64,000 nucleotides of DNA from Anoplopoma fimbria (lineage: Eukaryota; Chordata; Actinopteri; Perciformes; Anoplopomatidae), in the NCBI RefSeq assembly GCF_027596085.1, contig NC_072469.1, positions 15,382,238 through 15,446,237 on the forward strand, read 5' to 3'. Each line of letters begins with the position of its first letter. Position 1 is the first letter of the stretch. This document shows positions 13,836-25,952 of this stretch, one piece after another. The translations under genes were made by a program, and so were the position numbers. The notes under the pieces were generated by a model that saw only the letters and a program-made list of their open reading frames with translations, did no database searches and had not been told where the DNA came from.

Positions 13836-15696
13836 CAGTGCCATCGCAATTGAAAGATCTGAAATGCAAAGCTTATTCATTAGAATTTGTTTTATTGTAA
13901 AACAAAGAAGGGTTGCGTCCCGCAGGATGTTTCAGTCCTGGTGGTTTTGTCCATATATTTTAATATTTGGCTCGATACAAGCAGACACGATGACATAAAA
14001 AAGCTGCACTTCAGCTCCACTGCCTCATAGCGGGTTAAATGGAGCGGAGGGCAATGAGCAATTCTCCCACAATCCCTCTCCTCCATGCTGCAGGTTGTTC
14101 TTCCCCCATCTAAACCCATCGCTTCCCGGTGTTCCGGCTTAAAGCTTTACCCTGTGGGGTCCCGACAGGCTGGAATAAAACACAAGTGGATGCGGCAGGT
14201 TGCCATGGAAACTTAATAAGCCAGCAGTTGTAGTGAGAGAGGGAGTCAACTACAGTACCCAGCGAAGCGTGCATCTGAAGGCAATAAATTGAATGCTTTG
14301 GAGGGGAAGAAGACAGGGAGAGAAAAAAGAGGCAAGGGGGACCATGTGTTATTGCGAAATAACCTTTTAAGTCGGAATTAAATATTTTGTCAGGAGTGTG
14401 AGGCTCTGAGCTGCCCTCCCTCCTCCTTTTCTGGCACGACTGCCAGGGGCTAGAGGTTAAACGGCTGTCTGCATTGTCACAAGGATGCTCTCGGCTGACC
14501 GGGCCGCCTTCTGCTGCGTGTCACAACGGGTGACCGAGGGACGCCTGGCTGATTTTATTTATTTGTTTCCACTTCCACTTTTTTCTTCAACCTCACCTAC
14601 AACTGTCATTGCTTTGACTGCCGGGCCATTACGCTCATCTCGTCTCCAGGGCGCAATTGATGTGCCATTGGCTGTCGGAGCTCAAAAGCCTCCGACACGC
14701 CGCCTGATTGCCAAGCATCCTCCGATGCAGCGTAAATCTTTCATTAACCGCCAATCTATCATTAATTATCGGCTCCTGGCATTTATGGATAGGTGTGGAG
14801 ATTGATAGCGGGGGGTTGGGTTCAGAGCTGGTGTTGACTGTTTAGGGAGCCAATCCATAACGACTCCCGACAAGGAGGAGCCCTCTAACTTTTATTTATA
14901 AGTGGGGGCCCTGCTCGCCACTCACCAGAGGTGTTGTTCATCTTCCTAGCTAACCCGATAACATTAGTGCTCACGGCGGTGGGAAAACAGCTTTGTCTTC
15001 ATTCTCTGTGTCACTCACGGTCCGTCTCCATATGTTTTCGGACAGCTCGATGATCATCTCTCTTTAACTCCACGGGCTCTTTGGGTTTTTTTTCCCCAGC
15101 TCCCTTAAAAGAAACAAATTAATTCCCCTCTGAGGCTTAAGTGCTGAGCCAACCAATATGTGCTTGTCTGTGAATGTGCATGTGTGTGTGTTTTCACCGT
15201 CCACTTAAAGATGAGGTATCTGCTTTTGATTCAGGGCAAGTTGACAGCTCTGTGGCCCAGAAAGCCTTCTGTTATCTGGCTTTGCATGGGATTAGCTGTC
15301 AGCTACCTGCTGCAGTAAACAAACAAACAGAACGAGCCCAATTATAAGGGCAGTGTCCGCGACATCGCTACGTTGCCATAGAGCTCAGTAAAACCTGGCC
15401 CTGTGCGGGTCTATAAATCAGCAGGAAAACCTTGGCCTAAATGTGCCAGCGAAAGCCCCGTAACATCTTTCTTTCTCTCTTTACACCCTAATTCTCTTTC
15501 CCCGTCACCATCCTCTCCCCGGACCTAACACTATTTACAGCTTCTCAGATGCTTAAGCCACCAAAATGTACCGTTGTTTTATCTTTAGACAAGTCGATAA
15601 GGCAGCATATTGGTTTTCTGCTAAAAGCTACGGATTGTGCTGCACGTATTGACTCATCAGTCGGGCGGTTCAGACTACAGCCCAGGGAGGCGCATC

Positions 15697-15704
15697 CACA
15701 CACA

Positions 15705-15798
<94 letters not shown>
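15697..15798 (+). repeat. (CA)n microsatellite
   Basis: About 100 nt of almost pure CA, with one CAAACA interruption near the start. Confidence 0.95.
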
Positions 15799-15802
<4 letters not shown>

Positions 15803-18800
15803 CCTTGGTTGGCTTGAAGTGTTTCATTCTCTGACATTCACCTGGTGGAGAGAAAGATATTAAAACTAAGAACGGGGGATCAGAGCTTGGATAACACAAT
15901 GTAGCAGGAAAGGGGGGAGCGAGCAAGGTGAGAGGGAACTGAGACATGGAAGGGTGGGTGGGGGTGTGGGGGTGAGACAGGGAAACAGGAACAGACATGG
16001 AATGAACACCCCTCCAGAGTGCTTTATCCTGCATTGTCACGCTCTGTTATCCCGGCAGTCTACTTGATATTTAGTGACAAAGACTAGATTAGGGGCTGCC
16101 TCCCTATCTCTGCTGTCCCCACTCCCTCAACGCCGCGATGCACAAGTAGTCACACAGAAATGTTCCGTCCTCCTAGCTGCCGAAAGTGAGCCTGGTTCCA
16201 AAGTGCCCAGGTCAAATTCAAGGCCAGAGGAAGATGAGGGGAACTGACCGGGGCCTGCAGACGGACGGACTCGTCACACTGGTCATTATTCCAGCTCATG
16301 TCACAATGGAATGGGATAACTCAGCAGGTTCCATTAAAACCCCACAGCCGACCAACTCGACCGCGCAGTCAGTCGTTCAGCCGACTGGTTGGTCTGTGGA
16401 CTGTGGGGAAAGCTGAATAGGGGGTTATTGGGGTTGGTTGACAGAGAATGACCTCTGTGTGTTTTGGCCCCTGTGTTGTTGAACTGAGCGCTCACAAAGG
16501 GACCAGACTGAACTGAAGCTCGGTCTATCGGTTTATTATGGGACGGGCTGATGTAAACAGAGCCACCAAGGGTCCTCAGCAAACCAGCAAGCCAGTCAAA
16601 ACAGTGCTCGAGTGAAAGTCAATCGGAAACTTTTGGATCGAGCAAATGCCTCGCTTCTAGATCTTGATTTTAGCACACGGTTCATTCCATCAGATGAAAA
16701 TCACTGACAAAAGATGATCAGCCTCCACAGACTTCACTCCGTGTCACTCTGCTGGCAGCGCACTCCTGTGGAGAGTTCCAGTGTAAACCGAGGGGAGACA
16801 AGTATTGAGGTTTTCAGCAGACAGACACAATAACAGAATTAGGATTCATGTAGCGTGGCTGTACAGGTACTCTTCCAAATGACTCCGTGGAGCCCTTCAG
16901 GCTACTGTCAGCCGAAACCCTCGCTGGAGACATACAGCTAATATGCCCTTGGTGTTTCACAGCACAGGAGCAGATGGTTATGATATGGATTACACTGACA
17001 GTAAGTCAATAAGACCCAGATCCTGGGTTCGCACCGGATTAGTCAATTGTCTCTGGGCCTCCTTTTATGATTTTTGTTTTTCTGATTGCTCACGCTTCTC
17101 TGCGCTTAAGCTCGGTTTGAAGCTGTGTTTGCGTTTCTCTCTTTGGTGTGGAGGTAGTGAGACAGAACTTAAGAAATAATAATAACCAGGCTGTGAAATT
17201 AAGCTCTGAGGCATTTGCCTCACAGTGGCTGCAGTTCTGGCTTGTCAAGCAAACAGAGGATGCTCATTCCGATGCAGAAACCTTGCAGTCGTGCGCCTGG
17301 CCGCCCTGCACAAATCTTGTTTATTGCTCCCATGCCATATGTTACTTGTCCACATGCTTTTACTCTGATATATGATTTACGCGGACCAGCTTTGGTTACA
17401 ATTAACCAATGCTCCATCCAACCAGAGTGCAGCAATTAAACAGCATCCAATCAAATTTGTGTGACAACCCAACGCCTTTCATCCCAGCAGGGATCCAGAC
17501 GGCTCCTCTCAGCCCACCTGCCCCCAGCGCTGTCTCAGAGATGGTCTTGAATAGATAATTAGGCAGCGCGGCTGCAGCATGGGACACTCAACGCCAAACC
17601 AATACAGTAAAAATTCCACTTGATCTCGTCATCAAGCCTCGGCGCGTTTTCTTCATTCTCGCTTTTGATCCCTCGTCAGCGCAGACAGAGGAGCATTTTT
17701 TTGGTTTGTTTAACGGAGTTTCACTGGAGTTTGCAGGCACCTGCTGTGCACATCGCACGGCATGCTTTTTAACAGCAGTCCCACTCGGGGAGCAAGGGGG
17801 GGTTTAGACTGGAACATCAAAATGTTTTTTGGGGTTTTTTTGTAAACGGTGGACTCGTCTGCGCTCATCCGTTGTCATGTTGTTGAGAGAATATTCAGGA
17901 GGTGATCGGCTGAACAGCTACTTGGCTTTGAGCTGCAGGAAGTTGACTTCAAAGAATGTGTCTCAGCTGCAAGGCTCTTTGCTTACTCTTTTTGTTAAAA
18001 GCAATCCATTTTTAGCGATTATTCCAGGTTTTGTTTGTGCAAAAGAAAGGACGGGGAGGGGGTTATTTTATCACAGCAGAGATAGAAAAAAAACATGTTT
18101 ATATAAATTAGAGAAAAGCATTGAGTAAAGTCACCTCTCGCGAAGCTGCAGACAGCACAAACTCCGTTCTGTCCTGATGTGAGTGGAGAGGAGAAATGTT
18201 GAGTACTCGCACAGCTGGAAAACAATACCACAACAAATAATGCATGAGGGGCCAGCAGAGGGGGAGCACACCGCAGCCCACACAAATAGGAATTATTCAT
18301 TATACATGCACTACTCACCGAGTATATGTGCGCAAGCTGGCGAGCTCAAGCCGGTTAATATGCAGTGTTTTCCATAAGTCAGGCAGGGCACCTCACCTTT
18401 GGTGGCTGAGAAAACTGTCTGAACCCACCTCTCTTTAGCTTTCCCGTTCCGTCTTTCCTCCATCCCCCCCTACCTTCCATTCTCACAATAAATAGATTTT
18501 ATTATAAGAACGGATGGAGGAATGTGCTCACAGTCAAGTGGAAATGCTCATTCCCTGTGTGCTTTCTTTAATGTCTTCTGGCATTGATGGGCAAAAAGCA
18601 TACGTTGGGCCTCAAACTGAAGAGCTCATCAGTCATGACATACCATTAGTGTTCAAAAGGCCAATTACAAAAAAAAACCTACAAGGCACTCAGAGTCACT
18701 AAACGCCAGACTTCAATTAGAGCTTGACCTCCCTGCGATTTGCGTGTGCAGCTAAGCACCAAATAATAGATGGAAGATCTTTAACATAATTACGCCTTAA

Positions 18801-21800
18801 TGGACGGCAAAGCCACGTTGTCAAAAAATGTATATGCGGGGGCCTCAGCAGCGTTTAAGGCCGAGACGGTAGAGCACATTTATCTCCACGTCAAAGAGGA
18901 GACAGAGAAGGGGGGACTGACGGAGGAGTGACATGCTTGGGATGACACCACCCTCTGTAAGATCATCTCCCATCAAGCAATTCTGTGCTTTCTAGTCTAA
19001 TTGCAGTAAATACCCCCACCCACCCGCCCGCCAAACCTCTTTATATTTAATCATACCACTGCTATTCTGTTGACAAAGCCGGATGAAGTTCCACCGGCCA
19101 TATTAGCAGCAATATTGACCAAGTCCTCCAAGGTGACCGCCAATAACGGCGGTCAGCTCCAGTCCGCTGTATTTAGCAAAGACCTTTTTCTTTTTTGTGA
19201 AGTCAGCCCCATTAAATCAGGGATAATTGTGTGTGTGTTCTCCATGGTGAATATTTGATCTTCTGTTTGCCCTTTGCTGGCCACACAGTGGAGAATAATG
19301 GCCCTCTTTGAGCGGCGCGAGGCAAAAACCTTGGGCTCCTTCGGCCCAGTAAGAGTCCAACCCAATTACTCTATCAATTATTAATTCATCATAAAGGTCG
19401 TCCCTTTGCTCCATTATCCACACCAGTCTGAGCATGCCAATGTCACGAGTGTTAACAGGGCCTTCAGGTCAAGAAACCGCCCAGACACAGACAGACGCTA
19501 TACACACTGCAAAGGACTCCTCTTACTGTCAGAATGGTTAGGAATCATATGTGTGTATAATTAATGAGAGCTGTGAAATTTTAATATTTCAGAATGAGGT
19601 AACATTGTATTAAAAGGTTAAAATGAGAATTTCATTGACCTTAGCCTACTCTTGGGACTGTTTTGAAACCTTATCGCACTCTTTAGAGGGAAATTAAGTT
19701 CTTAGCAATGGTAAAGCTAATATGGAGCAGTGAGCTAGCCTCCTGGCCTCCTGGCTAGCCACTTGCACAAGTGGAAAGATATTCTGCATTAAATGTGGCC
19801 CAATGTCCCTCTGAACTCTCAACATACTTGTTTCTAATGCTGTATTTGGGAGATGGCGCTATGAAGTCATAAATTTGAGAATTTGTGATGTTTGTATAAT
19901 ACAGGCATTGTTAGCTTCTTTTTTGGCTGAGTGACATAACGCGGCATTTATACAATGTTGAAGGCAGGAAGGTAAAACCAGAGCACCAACAGTTATACCA
20001 ATGAGTGTTCATGCATTATTCCAAGATGGTTAGCCCCACTGCTAGCCTTAATTGGATAGACCCACTGCTAGCCTGAATAGGTTAGCCCCACTGCTACCCT
20101 TGTACTGAATCCTTTTTTAATATTTAGTATTTGCCCTGATTTATTTTAGTGAAACCAGATACAAACAAACTGTTATAGCTCTTTAATATTGTTTTTTATA
20201 CAGATGTTACTCCAAGTAATGCTTACTTTATAGCTACTTTATCACAGGTATGTTGACATTTCTGTTGTTATTTTCACTAAGTAGCAGAGCTGCTAGAAAT
20301 CCCCTAGAAGTGCTTGAATTTTGCGCTGTCTTATATTTTTACCAAATGTTTGTTCATCAAATAATTACAATATAATTGCTCAGAACCCGAAATCACTCTG
20401 CTTTTTCTAAATTCTGAAATATCGCCGCCTTAGCCACCCCAACAAAGTAATTACAAATTAAAGTAATTACGACTAAGCTTACATTAAGTTTCTCCCACTA
20501 GGTTGCTTGTGATAACTGTCTGCACAAGGTCAAACCGAGAGAGTAGCCTACAGACATTTGTTCAACAGCCCTTCATAACATATTCCTATTTGTTTAGTTC
20601 TATGACTATATGCATTTCATCTAATACAGGTCTATAGGGAAACAGTCCATCATTGTCACCGTCCCTCATTGAAGTGAACCCACCTGGGCTAGACAGGCAG
20701 ATCAATCCACTTGAACCATGACCAGCGGTGGGTTTGTGGTCCTGTGTGGTTACATGTCACTGGCGGTGGAGCTGTGGCTAATGTCGAATGTGTCGTCTGG
20801 TTTGACCTTTTAGCTAATGGCGCTGGCACTCCTTAGCAAAGGTCACTGTCTACATTTCATCCAATCACTGCTCTCTGAATTAACCGTCTGCGTACTGGTG
20901 ACGGAACGTAACAAACCGCAGAGGATCAAAGTACTATATGTAGTATTTGGGCCACTCCACAAATAATAATGTGGTCAGTGATGGGGATAATCAGTTTCAT
21001 GGTGAATTTGATAGCGTGGCATGACATGACCTTTACAGGGCCTGAAATGCATGAGCTCTAGGTCGAGGTAACATTACAACATCAATATTTATGATAATAA
21101 CATCTAAGTGTGTTATTACCCTCTCCACCTGAAACAGACCACCTGTATTTTCAGTGTGCTGTCAACAACCACAGTGACGCCAGCGGCTTTTCACACATTT
21201 AGTGCAAAAGCAGATTTTCAATTACGATGCAAAGCAGTCCACTTTTGGTAGATTATAAATTGTCACGGCTGTCTTCATTAAATAACATTATTTGTCATAT
21301 TAGCATTAAGTGCATAATTGAATACGATTATCTGTAATTATTCACATAAATTACATTTAAGCCACTGATCACCAAGGACATAAACATGAAAGTGTCTGTG
21401 GTGTATTTTTTATTTTCCCTCCAAATTGCCTGTCCCGTTTAGAAATACACCCCCAAAACACAGCAAGCATTAATATTCTATTCCCACAACTCCCATTTGT
21501 TGAAGAGTTTACAAAACTCCTTTCAAACTGTCCTCGTCCCATCTTTTGACAGCTTTGTGTTGCTGCAGAAAATGTGGAGCTAGGGCAATTATGAAGAAGT
21601 GTGAGCACAAAGCTGTAAGGACTTGACAGCTTAAATACCAAATGTTATTTTTATTAATATTCCTTTGTGTACAATGTAAAGATGAGGGTGTAACTGGCAT
21701 TAATGGTATCATAAGTCAACAGCAAGCACACTTGTACATCGTGTTGATGGTGAAGATAGTGCCAGGGACAAAAGATATGTATGATAATGACTGCTTTTAC

Positions 21801-22048
21801 AACAGAAAACAGAGACCTGCACATCTCTTTCAAGTCATGCAAGTTTGCTCATATGGAAACAGAAGACAAGGGCATCTTCATGCCGTGTGTCAGATTGTCA
21901 TGGCAACGTGGTAAAAGGAAAAAAAGGCAACATGTTTGAAAAAAAGAAATGTGCCAGATCTTTTTGTGGACTTGGTGTGGTGGTGGAGCGGACTGCCAGC
22001 CAGCCAGCAGGGGAAACAAAGTGTGAGCGCGAGTGTGCACGTGTGCAT

Positions 22049-22056
22049 GTGTGTGC

Positions 22057-22087
<31 letters not shown>

Positions 22088-22200
22088 CTTGAAACTGCTG
22101 ACTGGAAAAATGTGGGTTTCTTCAAGAGCTCACAAAGCCATGAAAGCATGTGATGACAGAGTCTGGTGAACACACTCAATCACTCATGTGGGCACACATG

Positions 22201-22240
<40 letters not shown>
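22049..22240 (+). repeat. paired (GT)n and (CA)n microsatellites
   Basis: GT tract about 22053-22086 (with GC interruptions before it) and CA tract 22203-22240, in opposite sense about 115 bp apart, so the two could pair as a hairpin in single-stranded form. Confidence 0.85.
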
Positions 22241-22242
<2 letters not shown>

Positions 22243-23749
22243 TGCACACTCACTGAAGGCTGTCACAGCAGATGGAGTCACTTAAATTTTGTTACAAGTA
22301 CCTGCCTGGAATATGATTGTTGAAATCTGTGATATGATCATGAAACCAATGCAGGTGTTTTGTAGTGTAACTGTGTTCTCAGATTATATTGCAGTTATTA
22401 TAAAACGTGATGCATTGCTTTTAACTTGAATACAAAAGCTTTAAGTATAAAACCATGCGGACGTGTTTCTGCACATATTATTTGGTTACTCTCTTCTATT
22501 AAGGCATATTCATCAGTGCCTTCTTTAGTTATTACTTTCATTTAGATCAAAATAAATTAATGTAAACTCTGTGTTTGTGTTTAGACACCCTGGGCTGTCG
22601 ACTGAGTATTCCTCTGTGATGGGTGGGCTGAGAGTAGCACTTTACATAAAAGCCCTGAGAATCAAGTGACTGGCATGTCGCTGCGCAGGAACCATTTTTA
22701 AAAAATCTAATTCCCCCGTGGCTTGAGTAAGAAATATGTGTGCCCGGCGTGTCTGTCTGTTCCTGTTCTCATTAGGGCGCTACACTATAGGGCCCTGCTT
22801 CGGTGTTGTTTCCTGTACAGCCCATTACTGCTGCCTGCCCCCGGGGTTGGAAGTCGAAGCCCGAGACAAACAGCGAGCCGTGTGCAGTAAAATGCACCCG
22901 GGAGATTAGCGTGGCGAGGAAATCAGGGTGTGTAAGAGGGGTGAACTTAAGGTTGAGTCAACCTGAGGCCACAATAGGCTGTTGAGGAGAGACGATTTCC
23001 AGCCAGGCTGATAGTGTCGGGGGCAGGGGGAAAAAAGGGGAGGGGGAAGGGGGAGAGGGGAGGGGGTAATGGTATAGAGATGGAACATTTTATGTAATTT
23101 GATAAAGAAAGTACTGAAAAACATTATTTTTAAAATGTCATACAATTTACCCAAAGAGGAGAGCACAGTAGTAGTTGCACAATACAAGGAAGATGCAATC
23201 GCAAAATGCAAACACAGCATGATTTTTGAATAATGCAAGATCATCATTGTCACATGAAAGGTGGTGCGTGTGAAGGTGTATTCAGGCTGAAAACAAAGTC
23301 AGTTTTCACCTTGTGTTTTATTCATCTAAATTTGTTTTTACCTTCTGTGTTTGGCACCAAATCCTGTGTTAGCTGCAGCTCGCTAGCTTGAACACTAAAT
23401 GTGTGTGCGCTGTGGGCTGTTGCTATATAGCGGTATTTACAATAACTTTGATATTTTAAAAAAATGAAATATTGATATGTTATTAATCATATGATAATAT
23501 GGTGTAAATGAATCCTCCAGCACCTCTAAATCACTGTTTTGTACAGTTATGGTTACAGGCTCTCTCTCCACCTCCCACATATTTTGGTTTAATTCATTAG
23601 CCAAAGATTAAAATAAATAAATCAAAAGATGGATTTGATTAATAGGCTAATTTTCACCAGTCCAATTACATGAGTTGGCTTGGAAAAGCACCATAGTGAG
23701 ATATTTTGGTACCAGATGGGAGCTTTACCTTTACCATTTTTTACCTTGC

Positions 23750-23935
23750 TTCTTGCGCACCTTGGTATTCGTGTTGTTACTGCTCATGACACATAATGGC
23801 AACGTCCTGGGTTCAAATTTGGCCTTGAGACCTTTGTAGAAATGGGGGAGTAAGAGATAGAGAGAAGGGTATGACATGCAACAATATCCTTTGTCGAACA
23901 AAGGCGAAAATGCCCCCAAAAAACAAACAAACAAA
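23750..23935 (+). mobile_element. tRNA-derived SINE-like remnant
   Basis: Has a B-box-like CCTGGGTTCAAATTTGGCC, then GACCTTTGTAGAAATG, an AGAGATAGAGAG purine run, GACATGCAACA, and the end AAAGGCGAAAATGCCCCCAA with a short AAAC tail. This order matches a repeat common in teleost genomes (tRNA-like head, TTTGCTGCATGTCA body, AATGCCCCAAAAA tail). The A box is degraded, so it is not a working tRNA gene. Confidence 0.6.
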
Positions 23936-25189
23936 TGTAGTTATTAATGGAGCACAGGGTCAAACTAGTGGCAACAGCCTTGGTTTAAAAAATGTATGGG
24001 CACTTGTTATAGCCACAGGTTAAGCTCACAGATAAAACTCTGTTCTGTCCTAGTCTCCCTAATGGTTTCCCTGTGGGTGCTCACTATTGCCTGTGTGTGC
24101 CTGAGCACCCACTCGGTATCTGCACCTGTCAGCCGGACAATTTAGACTTGCAGGGAGGTTCAAGAGGTTGAAGTACAAAGAGAGACAGAAAATCAACAAG
24201 TCCAATCAGCCCCATGCTTTTGTTTTTTTTTACTGTCCAAAAGCGCCACTTCCTGTCCATGTGATTGTAAAAAGGCCGGTCCATCTTTCTTGCGTGATTC
24301 AACTCCTACTACGTCTCTGTTGTGCCAATTGCAATTTAGCAGGTGTTGGTTGGGACAGCTCACACTGATACTGTCAGTCACCATGTTTTCCAATTACCAT
24401 AGCCTGCACACCAACATGATTGCCTGATTGGCAGTGTTATTTCCGTGGCAATTATTATGATTCTGATTATGTCAATCATTTCACTCCCTGCTCCACGTGG
24501 CACCAAGTCGCGCTAGCTCGAGCCGCTCTCTTTCCCATTCCCCCTCATGTGTCTGATGGCTGTTTGAGGTATATTCTCTCTTTTTACAGTAGGAAAACTT
24601 TTTAAAAATTCATGCTCTGTTCGCCTCTAGCGCTATTACCTTTGAGCTTGGTAGCTCATTCTAAATTACTAACGGCCTGTATATGGCCCCCGTAATGATC
24701 ATTTTCGCTCTCTGTCAGTAATAATTGTGAGGTTAGTTCTATTTTAGTGCAAGCTCAGGGCTCCTGGTTTTATCTCGCTACTTGTTATATTATTCATGTC
24801 ATCCTTGTGTCTTTGACTTTTCCTACAGCGCCCTCCATTTAAAGCACAATTACTACTATTACCACCTCTACACTCCTCCGGTGGAAGAAAAAAAAAAGCC
24901 ATTTTCTTCATTATCATCGTCATCGCCACAGCCGCCATTATCATCTATTTACTACATGATTCAATTAGTGAGCTATCAGATAAAAGGTCAGGGCTGTAAT
25001 CAGTCCTGAGAGAACTTGTTTTTTTTCCCTCCTCGCTCTATTTCTTTCTTTGTACTTTTCCACTGTGCCCCAGCGTTACATCTAAGGGTGGTTAATGACC
25101 TTGCACTTTTTAACCAACGGCAGGATCCACAGCAAAAAGCGGCAGAAAAGCAGAGAGTGACTTTTCCTCGAGCATAATAATGAGGTTCA

Positions 25190-25500
25190 CATTTTTGTTT
25201 TTAGTGACTTCACAACTTGTTGGATGAAGTTGCCATAAAAGTTGGTGACTGGAGGATAAATCCTCACCACGCTGGTGATCCTCTGGCTTTCATCTAGTGC
25301 TGCCAGTAGTTCAGACTTTTTACATATCCAGTAAAATGTCCTGACATCCACGAGATGGACTGGCACAACATTCTGCACAGACATGCAGGGTTCCCTGGTG
25401 GTACATCCTAATGACTTTGGTGATCCCTTGTGGTTTTTGAGTGAAATGTCATGTCATAACTATCGGATGAATATCCATAACATTTCATATGAACATCCAT
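25190..25500 (-). repeat. inverted, decayed copy of the repeat family at 13195-13835
   Basis: On the minus strand this carries GGGATCACCAAAGTCATTAG, then a GGGAACC-type segment, TGTGCCAGTCCATC and ATATCC motifs, matching the order in the 13.2-13.8 kb repeat. It is diverged, with no coding potential. Confidence 0.6.
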
Positions 25501-25836
25501 GTCTGGCTACCGATTATGAGGCCTGTTCTACAAGCTTCCAAATATAGAGAGCTTTTTATAAGATGCATTTTACTTTCACACACGTCAGCTATTAAAGATA
25601 GCCCTATAACAACTTTACCTAAAGTTCTGTGGCTAATCAGCCTAATAAACGTATTAAATTTGTGATGCATTGGGCACACACATCAACAATGACCTACATC
25701 TGAATGAAAGCAGCCAGACGGCTCCCTCTCACACACCCACACGGGTACACACACTCGTAATCACCTTAAACATCAGCATCTTATCTTTTTCCTGAAGTCA
25801 CATAGCGTACGCCGGCCTGATCAAAGAGGAAAACAT

Positions 25837-25952
<116 letters not shown>

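Larger units (their letters stand above)
13836..23749. other. no gene seen; repeat-poor noncoding tracts
   Basis: No exon recognised. 14.3-15.55, 17.0-17.7 and 18.5-19.45 kb have few repeats and contain TAAT-type motifs. A perfect 8-bp inverted repeat lies at 19134-19155. A short ~30-bp repeat of GTTAGCCCCACTGCTAGCC type occurs at 20030-20100. A G/A-rich run lies at 23019-23066. Confidence 0.4.

Noticed and set aside
14485..14805. 106-codon plus-strand frame
   Set aside because: No recognisable domain; lies in repeat-poor noncoding DNA and starts and ends without gene-like context.
15545..16040. Overlapping long frames on both strands
   Set aside because: Created by the (CA)n tract at 15697-15798 (His-Thr or Cys-Val repeats). 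The same applies to frames at 25840, 34536-34846, 37045-37399, 40860-41276 and 50870-51414.
17020..17045. B-box-like GGGTTCGCACC as part of a tRNA gene
   Set aside because: No matching A box or acceptor stem at the right spacing on either side.
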